Counted from the first letter of the stretch, positions 1 to 7,053 are shown. The stretch: 16,346 nt of DNA from Gemmatimonadota bacterium (GCA_002712305.1 PATE01000100.1:1-16346), one strand, 5' to 3'. The notes: generated by a model not told the origin, from the letters alone. Made by a program: numbers and translations.

Positions 1-219
1 GGTCTACCAGTTGTTCCGCCAGGAGCATCGCTGGGTAGCTACGTTCGGAAGGGATAAACGCTGAAAGCATCTAAGCGTCAAGCCCACTCCAAGACTAGAT
101 ATCCCGTAGGGTTAACCTACCTAAAGACCCCTCGCAGACTACGAGGTTGATAGGCTGCAGGTGGAAGCGCAGCAATGCGTGAAGCCGAGCAGTACTAATC
201 GGTCGTGAGGCTTAACCTT
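1..219 (+). rRNA. rrl: 23S ribosomal RNA, 3' end (partial)
   Basis: This is the last part of domain VI of large-subunit rRNA. Conserved stretches are easy to recognise: GCTGAAAGCATCTAAG near 60, the GTTGATAGGCTGCAGGTG block near 147, AAGCGCAGCAATGCGT near 165, and the terminal GTACTAATCGG...GTGAGGCTTAACCTT at 192-219. The 5' part lies outside the window. The 3' end is placed by analogy with the conserved GGCTTAACCTT terminus, so it is accurate to a few bases only. Confidence 0.97.
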
Positions 220-239
220 TATTGATCTCACCGTGCGCG

Positions 240-255
240 AGGACCCAAGGGTCCT
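240..255 (+). repeat. Short inverted repeat in the 23S-5S spacer
   Basis: AGGACCC and GGGTCCT face each other across two bases, about 20 nt after the 23S end. In RNA the two innermost pairs would open to give a 4- to 6-nt loop. No T-tract follows, so it is more likely a spacer or processing stem than a terminator. Confidence 0.5.
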
Positions 256-306
256 TACGAAGAAATTGACAGCTTCGTGTGTGAATCTGTGTTCGAATAA
301 AAACTC

Positions 307-343
307 GCAAGGTTGTAATTCGCATAGCAAACTACAACCTTGC
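307..343 (+). repeat. Perfect 11-bp inverted repeat in the 23S-5S spacer
   Basis: GCAAGGTTGTA (307-317) is matched exactly by TACAACCTTGC (333-343) across a 15-nt loop. The stem is long enough to fold stably in the precursor rRNA. It has no following T-tract, so a role as an rRNA processing stem is more likely than termination. The processing role is inferred from position only. Confidence 0.7.
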
Positions 344-344
344 A

Positions 345-374
345 GATCTGCAGGGCCATGGAGCTCCGCAGATC
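345..374 (+). repeat. Second spacer hairpin just upstream of 5S
   Basis: GATCTGC (345-351) pairs with GCAGATC (368-374), and the interior GC-rich bases could extend the stem. The left arm also sits in the 12-nt palindrome TGCAGATCTGCA (341-352), so alternative pairings exist with the preceding stem. It lies about 27 nt before the 5S start and may guide 5S maturation (inference). Confidence 0.55.
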
Positions 375-401
375 ACAAATAGAGTAGAAGTACACCAGAT
401 T

Positions 402-520
402 TTCCGGTGGCTATAGCGGAGGGGAAACACCTCTTCCCATTCCGAACAGAGCAGTTAAGCCCTCCTGCGCCGATGGTACTGCTGGGGTCACCTGGTGGGA
501 GAGTAGGTCGCTGCCGGGAT
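402..520 (+). rRNA. rrf: 5S ribosomal RNA
   Basis: A complete 5S gene of about 119 nt. The diagnostic core CATTCCGAACAGAGCAGTTAAG lies at roughly 439-460, followed by GCGCCGATGGTACTGC and by GGGAGAGTAGGTCGCTGCC near the 3' end. The first bases (TTCCGGTGG) and the last (CTGCCGGGA) pair as helix I with several G-U pairs. The CCCATTCCGAACAGAG and GGAGAGTAGGTCGC wording resembles 5S genes of Bacteroidetes and other FCB bacteria. It lies about 180 nt after 23S, with no tRNA between them. The ends are judged from helix I and may be off by one or two bases. Confidence 0.95.
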
Positions 521-527
521 TTACTTC

Positions 528-567
528 GAAAGGCCCTTCCCTTCACGGGAAGGGCCTTTCTTTTTTT
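528..567 (+). terminator. Rho-independent terminator of the rRNA operon
   Basis: A perfect 14-bp stem (528-541 with 547-560) closes a 5-nt TTCAC loop and is followed by an eight-base T-run (561-567 plus the preceding TTTC). It begins 8 nt after the 5S end. The stop codon of the convergent minus-strand glycosyltransferase lies at 571-573, so the structure sits just past both genes. The T-tract favours termination of plus-strand transcripts. Confidence 0.95.
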
Positions 568-570
568 GTC

Positions 571-1590
571 CTATCGACCCGTCCCGTCGAGGGTCTGGCT
601 GATCGCATCGTTCAGTCGTCGCAGTTTCCCCATCTCAAGTAGCTGTGGGTGACGCTGGACCATCTGCTGGTATCGCGCGAACCACAGCTGAAAATCTGGG
701 AATCTGAGATACCGGCGCATCGCTCGTTCTCGCTGGAAATACCACGGTTTGAATCCCGCGAAGTGTGTTCCCCAGATCAGTGACAGGTCGGGGTACCCAT
801 TCAGAGCGGAGAAGCGAACATCCACGCTTCGCCATTGGCCAGACCACCTCATGGTCAGGTACTGCATATCTGGCCAATCGAAGGCGTCTCCCACACGTGC
901 GGCGATCTCCGGTCTCTTCACATCCTCGAGAATCCCGTCAAATTCATCTCTGTCTGGGCGCATTACAAACAGCGACCCATTGATTCCCATATTCGTTGGG
1001 TCAGTGGCGACACGGTCGGTCAAGTCACGGGGAATGGGGTGCCCATGCGGACACATTCGGTAGAGGTCATGCCAGCGCCACTCCCCTGTCTTCCAGGCTG
1101 TGGGCGTCACGACGTACCCTCCAGATGAATCGGTCTCGACGAAGTTCTCTTTGCGCTCGTTCAGGATCCCCGCTGGCGCTTCGATCTGGAAGAGCGATGC
1201 ATACTTCGCCAAGGTCAGCACATCTGCATCGATTACGACCACTCGCTCGCAGCGATACCCAAGATCACCATCTTGACCGAGACGAAGCACCTGAATCCGA
1301 GTGAAGTAGTACGGCCGATCCTGCCGCTCCTGTCGTCTTGAATGAGGTATGTACACCCGTTCCACACGGATCACGTCATCAAACACAGATCGCAAGGCCT
1401 GCTCTGCGGCATCGCTGACGCCATCAGTCGTCAGGCAAACGAGAGGCTGTTCGGCGCCCTGCAAGCGCAGACTGTCCGCCAGAACGAGTGCACCGGGCAG
1501 ATAGTTGTCGTTGAGCATGAGAAACGTGGCAAATAGCTGCGTCGCATCACGTGCAGCGCCAGGTCCCTGTCGGGGGGTGTAGTCGGTCAT
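571..1590 (-). CDS. Glycosyltransferase family 8 (glycogenin-like) protein
   Basis: A 339-residue protein with the hallmarks of retaining GT-A glycosyltransferases of family GT8. Residues 20-45 (ATFLMLNDNYLPGA...) form the first nucleotide-sugar-binding strand and helix. A DAD metal-binding motif follows VVVI at 121-123. NMGINGSLFVMRP lies at 200-212, and the C-terminal H-x-x-G-x-K-P-W signature (HFAGFKPW) at 276-283 supplies the second metal/UDP ligand. Family members transfer hexoses from UDP-sugars; donor and acceptor cannot be read here. It has no signal peptide or membrane segment, so it is probably cytoplasmic. The start is fixed because an in-frame TAG directly precedes the ATG; a GAGG ribosome site lies very close upstream. 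It stands alone, convergent with the rRNA operon and divergent from the EF-G gene. Confidence 0.88.
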   Translation of the reverse strand: MTDYTPRQGPGAARDATQLFATFLMLNDNYLPGALVLADSLRLQGAEQPLVCLTTDGVSDAAEQALRSVFDDVIRVERVYIPHSRRQERQDRPYYFTRIQVLRLGQDGDLGYRCERVVVIDADVLTLAKYASLFQIEAPAGILNERKENFVETDSSGGYVVTPTAWKTGEWRWHDLYRMCPHGHPIPRDLTDRVATDPTNMGINGSLFVMRPDRDEFDGILEDVKRPEIAARVGDAFDWPDMQYLTMRWSGQWRSVDVRFSALNGYPDLSLIWGTHFAGFKPWYFQRERAMRRYLRFPDFQLWFARYQQMVQRHPQLLEMGKLRRLNDAISQTLDGTGR

Positions 1591-1667
1591 CTACCTCGTG
1601 CCTCTGCCCCCGTCGTCTCGATGGGCTCGTCCGCAGAAAACCGTGAACCTGCATAGAGCGTGAATTC

Positions 1668-1697
1668 TTGACACTTCTTCATCGCCTCGGCTTAATT
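1668..1697 (+). promoter_or_regulatory. Candidate sigma-70-type promoter for the EF-G2 gene
   Basis: A consensus TTGACA -35 box (1668-1673) is followed after 18 nt by TTAATT (1692-1697). The -10 box lies inside the near-palindrome GGCTTAATTAATGCC (1689-1703), which could also be a protein-binding site. The start codon at 1811 would leave a leader of about 105 nt. This is a sequence match only; sigma specificity in FCB-type bacteria can differ. Confidence 0.5.
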
Positions 1698-1796
1698 AAT
1701 GCCCCCGGCGCAGTCGACGGTGCTTTGGAGTTTTCGGACTCGTCGGGTTCGTGTTTCCCGCACCGATCCCCGCGTGCATTCTGGCACGCATTTCCC

Positions 1797-1802
1797 AAGG
1801 GG
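1797..1802 (+). promoter_or_regulatory. Ribosome binding site deciding the EF-G2 start
   Basis: AAGGGG lies 8 nt before the GTG at 1811. The frame is open upstream to another GTG at 1751, but that would add 20 residues with no family counterpart. The encoded EF-G N-terminus begins naturally with MAHSIEQVRNIALTG from 1811. Confidence 0.7.
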
Positions 1803-1810
1803 CAACCGCT

Positions 1811-3883
1811 GTGGCACACAGTATCGAGCAGGTTCGAAATATCGCACTTACCGGGCACAACGGCGCCGGCAAGACCACCCTCGCTGAGGCGATCATCTTC
1901 AACACCGGACAACTGACTAGGCTGGGCCGCGTTGAAGATGGCACCACAATTTCCGATTATGATTCCGAAGAGATCGAACGAAAGATATCACTCCGTTCAT
2001 CTCTGCTGACCGGCGAAGTTGGTGGCTACCACTTCGACGTGATCGACACACCCGGCTACGCAGACTTCCTGCCACAGGCCCAATCAGCGTTACGTGTGGC
2101 CGATGGGTCGGTCGTGGTGATCGACGCCGTCTCGGGAGTCGATGTGGGCACGGAGCGGGTCTGGCGGTTCGCCGCCGAAAGCTCACTTCCTCGGCTCATC
2201 TTCCTCAACAAACTCGATCGCGCCGACGTCGATGTCGAGGGCACGATGGAACAGGTGCGTGAGCGATTCGGCCGAGAGGCCGTGACTCTCCAACTTCCTG
2301 TTGGAGCGGGCGAGGGGTTTCATCAGGTCATCGACCTGGTGGCCCAAAAACTGTTGACCTACGCCGACGGAAAAGCATCGGAGGCGGACATCCCTGCGGA
2401 GTTGACGGACGAAGTTGCCAGCCTCCGCGAGCACCTGATGGAGGCCGTTGCAGAAACCGACGAGGCGCTCATGGAGGCCTACTTTGGTGAGGGCGAACTC
2501 GACGCTGAGCAGATGAGCAATGGCCTCCGCCAAGCCGTCCTGACACAGCAGATCGTCCCTGTTCTCTACGGCGATGCATTCAACAACATCGGTGTTGACC
2601 AGTTGCTGTCGACGGTGGGCCAGTACTTCCCCTCGCCAGCTGAAAGCCCCGGTCTCACCTACACCAGTGCTGCCGGTGATGAGGTTACCCTGGTTGCAGG
2701 GGCGGCCGAGCCGCTGGTGGCCTTCGTTTTCAAGACGACGGCCGAACAACACGTGGGGGAATTGAGCTATCTGCGCCTGTATTCGGGGACGCTCACTCAC
2801 GGAGACGAAGTGCTCAATACCTCTCGCAACAAGAGCGAACGCATTGGGCAGATCTTCGAGCTTCACGGACACGAGCGTCAGGAGGTTCAATCTGCATCTG
2901 CTGGCGATATCGTCGCCCTCGTCAAACTCAAGGATACGCATACAGGCAACTCGCTCTGCGCCAAGGGGACGGACTACCAGCTTCCCAACGTCGAATACGG
3001 CGAACCCTTGATTCGAGTGGCCGTCGCGGCGAAAGAAAAAGGTGGTGAAGATCGGATGGCGACGGGTCTGCATGCCCTGGCCGAAGAGGATCCAAGTTTC
3101 AGCTTTCGCTTTGATGGAGACATCCGGCAGTCGATCCTTGCCGCACAAGGTGACCTTCATATGGAGTCGCTCTTCCAGCGACTGCAGGAACGCTATGGCG
3201 TCGAGGTTGAAACGGAGGTGCCACGGATTCCCTATCGGGAGACGGTAAGGATCGCATCAGAGGGGGTCCATCGTCACAAGAAGCAGAGCGGAGGCCGCGG
3301 TCAGTTTGCCGAGGTCCATCTGCGAATTGCACCAAAAGAGCGTGGGGAAGGATTCGAATTCCTTAACAAGACAGTCGGTGGAAGCATTCCGAGTAACTTC
3401 ATCCCAGCCGTTGAGAAGGGACTCAATGAGAGTTTAGTCGAGGGCCCGCTCTCAAGCTCACAGGTGATCGATCTGGCAGTCAGCGTTTTCGACGGCAAAC
3501 ATCACGCCGTGGATTCTGACGAAGTCTCCTTCAAGATCGCCTCGTCCCAGGCCTTCAAGGATGCATTCCTCAAAGCCAAGCCTGTCTTGCTCGAGCCCAT
3601 TTACGAGCTGACGATCACCGTGCCCGAAGAGTTCATGGGGGATGTGATGGGAGATCTGACATCCCGGCGTGGAAGGATCAGTGGCACGGACTCGGACGGT
3701 CACTTTCAAATCATATCGGCGGAAGTGCCCCTAGCCGAGATCGATCGGTATGCGACAAGACTGCGATCCATGACCCATGGGAAGGGTGTGCACACGCAGA
3801 AGCTGGTGTACTATCAGGATGTCCCTGCTGATGTGCAGGTGAAGATCATTGCCGCCAATGCCGAACAGGCGGAGGCGGCCTGA
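1811..3883 (+). CDS. fusA: Elongation factor G paralogue, EF-G2 type
   Basis: A 690-residue translational GTPase with the full five-domain EF-G layout. The G domain has a P-loop GHNGAGKT at 15-22, DTPGYADF at 79-86 and NKLD at 133-136. Domain II follows from about 300 and domain III carries AQGDLHME at 445-452. Domain IV includes HKKQSGGRGQFAEV around 489-502, and domain V contains EEFMGDVMGDLTSRRG around 606-621. Canonical EF-G reads AHIDAGKTT in the P-loop, DTPGHVDF in G3 and RGITI in switch I. Here these are GHNGAGKT, DTPGYADF and RKISL, which is the pattern of the EF-G2 (FusA2-like) paralogues. Its precise role is less certain than that of canonical EF-G. It is monocistronic, with its own candidate promoter and terminator, and is not in a str operon with rpsL, rpsG or tuf. 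The start is a GTG with an AAGGGG site 8 nt upstream. Confidence 0.93.
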   Translation: MAHSIEQVRNIALTGHNGAGKTTLAEAIIFNTGQLTRLGRVEDGTTISDYDSEEIERKISLRSSLLTGEVGGYHFDVIDTPGYADFLPQAQSALRVADGSVVVIDAVSGVDVGTERVWRFAAESSLPRLIFLNKLDRADVDVEGTMEQVRERFGREAVTLQLPVGAGEGFHQVIDLVAQKLLTYADGKASEADIPAELTDEVASLREHLMEAVAETDEALMEAYFGEGELDAEQMSNGLRQAVLTQQIVPVLYGDAFNNIGVDQLLSTVGQYFPSPAESPGLTYTSAAGDEVTLVAGAAEPLVAFVFKTTAEQHVGELSYLRLYSGTLTHGDEVLNTSRNKSERIGQIFELHGHERQEVQSASAGDIVALVKLKDTHTGNSLCAKGTDYQLPNVEYGEPLIRVAVAAKEKGGEDRMATGLHALAEEDPSFSFRFDGDIRQSILAAQGDLHMESLFQRLQERYGVEVETEVPRIPYRETVRIASEGVHRHKKQSGGRGQFAEVHLRIAPKERGEGFEFLNKTVGGSIPSNFIPAVEKGLNESLVEGPLSSSQVIDLAVSVFDGKHHAVDSDEVSFKIASSQAFKDAFLKAKPVLLEPIYELTITVPEEFMGDVMGDLTSRRGRISGTDSDGHFQIISAEVPLAEIDRYATRLRSMTHGKGVHTQKLVYYQDVPADVQVKIIAANAEQAEAA

Positions 3884-3911
3884 CCGGCGGTTTGAGCACA
3901 GCCGGTGTTTT

Positions 3912-3949
3912 GGGAGCGGCCTCGACAGGGAGGGGGGTCGCTCCCTTTT
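3912..3949 (+). terminator. Rho-independent terminator after the EF-G2 gene
   Basis: GGGAGCGGCC (3912-3921) pairs with GGTCGCTCCC (3936-3945) through ten pairs, one of them G-U, around a 14-nt loop. TTTT follows at 3946-3949. It begins 28 nt after the EF-G stop and separates that gene from the yebC operon. Confidence 0.75.
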
Positions 3950-4002
3950 CCGTTCTGCCGTCCTCCACCAACCAGACCTACCCCATTGAATCTGTTGAAC
4001 TT

Positions 4003-4019
4003 ACCGACATGACGTCGGT
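4003..4019. promoter_or_regulatory. Inverted repeat upstream of yebC (possible operator)
   Basis: ACCGAC and GTCGGT form a perfect 6-bp inverted repeat with a 5-nt centre (ACCGACATGACGTCGGT). It lies about 85 nt before the yebC start and abuts or overlaps the candidate -35 box at 4019. Such a site could be an operator for a dimeric regulator or simply a small hairpin; the sequence does not tell which. Confidence 0.35.
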
Positions 4020-4047
4020 TGCAGCGGTTCGATGCAGTCCATAAATT
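4019..4047 (+). promoter_or_regulatory. Candidate promoter for the yebC-ruvCAB operon
   Basis: TTGCAG (4019-4024) and TAAATT (4042-4047) are spaced by 17 nt, a reasonable sigma-70-type arrangement. They lie 55 nt upstream of the yebC start and downstream of the EF-G2 terminator. No other likely promoter was noticed in the 218-nt gap. Confidence 0.4.
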
Positions 4048-4101
4048 CCAGATCACCCATCCGACCTCCCAAACGCGTCTCGCCAAGGCACACGATTCAG
4101 C

Positions 4102-4851
4102 ATGTCCGGTCACTCCAAATGGAGTACGATCAAGCGGAAGAAGGGCGCAAACGATGCCAAACGCGCCAAGGTGTTTACTAAGCTGATTCGAGAACTGACC
4201 GTTGCTTCCAGAGACGGCGGCGGCGACGAGGAGGCCAATCCCCGGCTACGGGCAGCCATGCAAAACGCGCGGGGCGCGAACATGCCGCTGGATACGATTC
4301 AGCGCGCGGTTCGTCGAGGTACGGGCGAGGAACCGGGAACTGTATACGAACCGGCCGTCTACGAGGGGTACGGGATCGGCGGCGTCGCCGTCATCGTGGA
4401 AACCTTGTCCGACAACAAGAATCGAACAGTGTCCGAGGTAAGGCACGTGTTTTCCAAGAACAATGGGAACCTCGCTGAGAAGGGTGCCGTCTCGTGGATG
4501 TTTACTCAGAAGGGCCTGATCGAGGTTGATGCGGGCGCGATCGGCGAGGAAGATCTGATGATGGCCGTTATGGATGCCGGTGGCGAAGACATCCAGGCAG
4601 CCGATGATGTGTTTGAAGTCCTGAGCTCGGTGGAGGATTTCGAAGTGGTGAAGAAGGCCTTGGATGAGGCAGAGATCTCGTATTCGCAATCATCTCTGGC
4701 CTGGGTCCCACAGAACATGCTCGCCGTGGAGACCGGAGACGCCGAGAAGATCCTGCGCTTGCTGGACGACCTGGAAGACCTGGATGATGTGCAGAAGGTC
4801 TTCTCAAACTTCGATATCCAGGAAGAGGAGCTGGCCAAGCTCCTCGCCTGA
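4102..4851 (+). CDS. yebC: YebC/PmpR family protein
   Basis: A 249-residue protein matching the YebC/TACO1 family over its whole length. It opens with the family signature MSGHSKWSTIKRKKGAND (1-18), continues with KRAKVFTKLIREL (20-32) and NPRLRAAMQNARGANMP (46-62), and has the usual acidic C-terminal half. The family was first described as DNA-binding regulators (PmpR). Members including mitochondrial TACO1 and bacterial YebC2 are now also linked to relief of ribosome stalling during translation, so the exact role here is open. It is the first gene of a long plus-strand operon, placed directly before ruvC as in many bacteria. Only a weak AAGG ribosome site precedes the ATG. Confidence 0.96.
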   Translation: MSGHSKWSTIKRKKGANDAKRAKVFTKLIRELTVASRDGGGDEEANPRLRAAMQNARGANMPLDTIQRAVRRGTGEEPGTVYEPAVYEGYGIGGVAVIVETLSDNKNRTVSEVRHVFSKNNGNLAEKGAVSWMFTQKGLIEVDAGAIGEEDLMMAVMDAGGEDIQAADDVFEVLSSVEDFEVVKKALDEAEISYSQSSLAWVPQNMLAVETGDAEKILRLLDDLEDLDDVQKVFSNFDIQEEELAKLLA

Positions 4852-4858
4852 TTCGAGC

Positions 4859-5401
4859 GTGCTCGTCCTCGGCCTCGACCCCAGTACAACATCGACAGGC
4901 TACGGTCTCGTCGACGGAGACGGACGACGCGCTGCGACCTTCGTCGACTGCGGGTGTTTCAGGCCGCCCCGAAACGTCACCTTTGACCGCCGACTCCAGG
5001 TCTTGTTCGATGGCGTCAACGAGGTTCTCCAAACGCACAAGCCGGATGCGGTGGCCATCGAGGGCAGCTTTTACGGAAAGGATGCGGATGCGGCAGCCAA
5101 GCTTGGCGAAGCACGTGGCGTCCTGCGCCTCGCAGTAACCCTCACGGGGATCGAATCGGTCGTTTATAGCCCCGCGGAAATCAAAAAGGCCCTTACCGGC
5201 AATGGGCAGGCAACGAAGGAATCTGTCCAGTACATGGTCGCTCAGACACTGAAAATGAAGAAACTGCCGACGCCTCTCGACGCCTCAGATGCGTTGGCCA
5301 TCGCGCTGTGTCACCTGCAACGCCCCGCCAGCAGCTCTTCAGAAGAACGAGGACGCAAACCCGAGGTCGAGGCGCTGCTGCGCCGCGTCTCGTCACGCTG
5401 A
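4859..5401 (+). CDS. ruvC: Holliday junction resolvase RuvC
   Basis: A 180-residue endonuclease that cuts Holliday junctions symmetrically, acting with RuvAB. The four acidic metal ligands of the RNase-H-like fold are visible: Asp7 in LGLDPST, Glu68 in VAIEGSF, and Asp141 and Asp144 in LDASDALAIAL. FYGKDADAAAKLGEARG (71-87) and the TGNGQATKESVQ loop (113-124) match RuvC proteins. The usual DPG after the first strand is DPS here, a small departure. A short polar tail (about 156-180) follows the catalytic domain. The GTG start is chosen because it lies 7 nt after yebC and places Asp7 at its usual distance. The frame is open further upstream, but only as a shadow within yebC. No strong ribosome site is seen, so coupling to yebC translation is likely. 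Confidence 0.95.
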   Translation: MLVLGLDPSTTSTGYGLVDGDGRRAATFVDCGCFRPPRNVTFDRRLQVLFDGVNEVLQTHKPDAVAIEGSFYGKDADAAAKLGEARGVLRLAVTLTGIESVVYSPAEIKKALTGNGQATKESVQYMVAQTLKMKKLPTPLDASDALAIALCHLQRPASSSSEERGRKPEVEALLRRVSSR

Positions 5402-5416
5402 TCAAGTGTTATTCGA

Positions 5417-6013
5417 GTGATCGATTTCCTTCGCGGCACCCTCCACGAGCGAACACCAACACGAGCAGTCATCGATGTGGGTGGCGTCGGCTACGGTGTG
5501 GCGATCTCGCTCACCACCTATGATCGTCTTCCGTCGGTGGGCACTGAGATCTTCCTCCACACCTATACCTACGTCAGGGAGGATCGCCTCGATCTGTATG
5601 GTTTCGCCGATGCAGAGGAGCGCAGGATGTTCACCCTTCTGCTCAGTGTCTCCGGGATTGGCCCGAACTCTGCACAGACGGTGCTGTCGGGCATGTCGAT
5701 CAGCGATCTTCAGAGCGCGATTACCCAGGATCGCGTTACGGATCTGACACAGATACGAGGTGTGGGACGCAAGACCGCCGAACGTGTGGTTGTTGAGCTT
5801 CGCGACAAGATTGCTCCCATCGCCGGCGCGACAGGCAGTGTTTCCGCTACGGGCCCCGTTGATCAGGGTGTTACGGCCGAGGCCATTCTTGCGTTGGTGG
5901 CGCTTGGAATCAACGAGTCGACGGCGACCAAATCAGTTGATAAGGCCATGAAAAAAAGTGATGGTGAGGCCACGGTTCAGGACCTGATCAAAAACGCCTT
6001 ACGAGACCGTTGA
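5417..6013 (+). CDS. ruvA: Holliday junction branch migration protein RuvA
   Basis: A 198-residue protein of the usual RuvA length. It begins with the N-terminal OB-fold signature MIDFLRGTL and VGGVGYGV (21-28). The acidic pin residues Glu55 and Asp56 lie in VREDRLDLYGF. Two helix-hairpin-helix motifs follow: VSGIGPNSAQTVL (78-90) and IRGVGRKTAERVV (113-125). A linker of about 20 residues leads to the C-terminal RuvB-binding domain (TAEAILALVALGI, 153-165). RuvA tetramers hold the four-way junction open while RuvB hexamers pump DNA. The start is a GTG 15 nt after the ruvC stop, and the gene is followed immediately by ruvB, the standard ruvCAB order. Confidence 0.97.
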   Translation: MIDFLRGTLHERTPTRAVIDVGGVGYGVAISLTTYDRLPSVGTEIFLHTYTYVREDRLDLYGFADAEERRMFTLLLSVSGIGPNSAQTVLSGMSISDLQSAITQDRVTDLTQIRGVGRKTAERVVVELRDKIAPIAGATGSVSATGPVDQGVTAEAILALVALGINESTATKSVDKAMKKSDGEATVQDLIKNALRDR

Positions 6014-6018
6014 GCGCG

Positions 6019-7053
6019 ATGACGGACGAACGTGTCGTGGATCCAGATTCGGACGACGAGCAGGAGGAAACCGATCTCGATCGAACATTGCGCCCAAAAC
6101 GCCTCGACGAGATGGTGGGGCAGACGAAGGTAAAGGAGCAACTGCGCATCTCGGTGGCAGCGGCACGGGATCGAGGCGAAGCCCTCGACCATGTCTTGCT
6201 GTCTGGGCCTCCTGGTCTCGGCAAGACCACGCTGGCTCACATTATTGCCAACGAGATGGGCGCCGATCTGCATTCCACAACCGGACCCCTGCTCGATCGT
6301 CCTGTCGACTTGGCCGGCATGCTTACCAGCCTTGGGCCACGAGACGTGTTCTTCATCGACGAAATCCATCGAGTCAATAGAGAAGTTGAGGAATACCTCT
6401 ACTCAGCGATGGAAGACTTCCGGATCGACATCGTGATTGATCAGGGGCCGCGTGCGCGAACGGTGAATATCGAATTGGAGCATTTCACGCTCGTCGGGGC
6501 AACAACACGACAGGGCCTGCTGGCAGCGCCGATGCGATCGAGATTTCTCATCACTGCAGCCCTCGATTACTACGATAGCCAGGATCTGGCACGGATTGTC
6601 CACCGAGATGCCCGCCTTCTCGGATTCCAGGTTGCCGAAGATGGCGCCACCGAAATCGCAAGGCGATCCCGGGGCACCGCCCGGCTCGCCAAGCGATGGC
6701 TGCGGCGAGTTCGTGACTATGCCGAGGTAGAGGGAGACGGGACGATTGACAAAGAGGTGGCTGGTGCGGCACTCGAACTTCTGAAGGTTGACCATCTCGG
6801 TCTCGACGAAACCGATCTGCGCTTGCTAGAAGCGATCATCGACAAGTTCGAGGGTGGACCCGTAGGTGTGAACAATCTCGCCGCCGTAATTGGCGAAGAA
6901 GAGGACACACTGAGCGAAGTGTATGAGCCGTATCTGATTCGGGAGGGGTTTCTCAAGCGCACGCCAAAGGGGCGAGTGGCCATGCCACGAGCCTATGAGC
7001 ACCTGGGTCGCACGCCACCATCACGTTCGGACGACCAGATGAATCTCCTATGA
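6019..7053 (+). CDS. ruvB: Holliday junction DNA helicase RuvB
   Basis: A 344-residue AAA+ ATPase that drives branch migration with RuvA. Walker A is GPPGLGKT (63-70), and Walker B with the family DEIH box is at 114-117. Sensor 1 is GATTR (160-164), the arginine finger lies in MRSRF (Arg175), and sensor 2 is in RSRGTARLAKR (216-226). The C-terminal winged helix ends with EPYLIREGFLKRTPKGR. A short Asp/Glu-rich N-terminal stretch (about 8-21) precedes the conserved RPKRLDEMVGQ. The ATG at 6019 is preferred. A TTG at 6010, overlapping the ruvA stop, is an alternative that adds three residues. The stop overlaps the tsaB start as ATGA, which suggests translational coupling. Confidence 0.97.
   Translation: MTDERVVDPDSDDEQEETDLDRTLRPKRLDEMVGQTKVKEQLRISVAAARDRGEALDHVLLSGPPGLGKTTLAHIIANEMGADLHSTTGPLLDRPVDLAGMLTSLGPRDVFFIDEIHRVNREVEEYLYSAMEDFRIDIVIDQGPRARTVNIELEHFTLVGATTRQGLLAAPMRSRFLITAALDYYDSQDLARIVHRDARLLGFQVAEDGATEIARRSRGTARLAKRWLRRVRDYAEVEGDGTIDKEVAGAALELLKVDHLGLDETDLRLLEAIIDKFEGGPVGVNNLAAVIGEEEDTLSEVYEPYLIREGFLKRTPKGRVAMPRAYEHLGRTPPSRSDDQMNLL

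Noticed and set aside
266-300. TTGACA in the 23S-5S spacer as a possible internal promoter
   Set aside because: No -10-like hexamer lies at 16-18 nt; the nearest AT-rich hexamer is about 23 nt away.
220-401. A possible tRNA gene in the 23S-5S spacer
   Set aside because: No T-loop GTTCGAATCC-like arm paired with an acceptor stem is present. GTTCGAA at 291-297 lacks the flanking T-stem and the rest of a cloverleaf.
407-652. An 81-codon open frame starting in the 5S rRNA
   Set aside because: It runs through the 5S gene, the terminator and the antisense end of the GT8 gene, so it is a chance frame.
1751-1810. A 20-codon upstream extension of EF-G2 from a GTG at 1751
   Set aside because: The extension has no EF-G counterpart, and an AAGGGG site positions the start at 1811.
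2183-3160. A 325-codon open frame on the minus strand inside the EF-G2 gene
   Set aside because: It is fully antisense to a well-supported EF-G, shows no recognisable motif, and is explained by codon bias of the sense gene.
4664-4858. Upstream extension of the RuvC frame
   Set aside because: It overlaps yebC out of frame; RuvC homology starts at the GTG at 4859.
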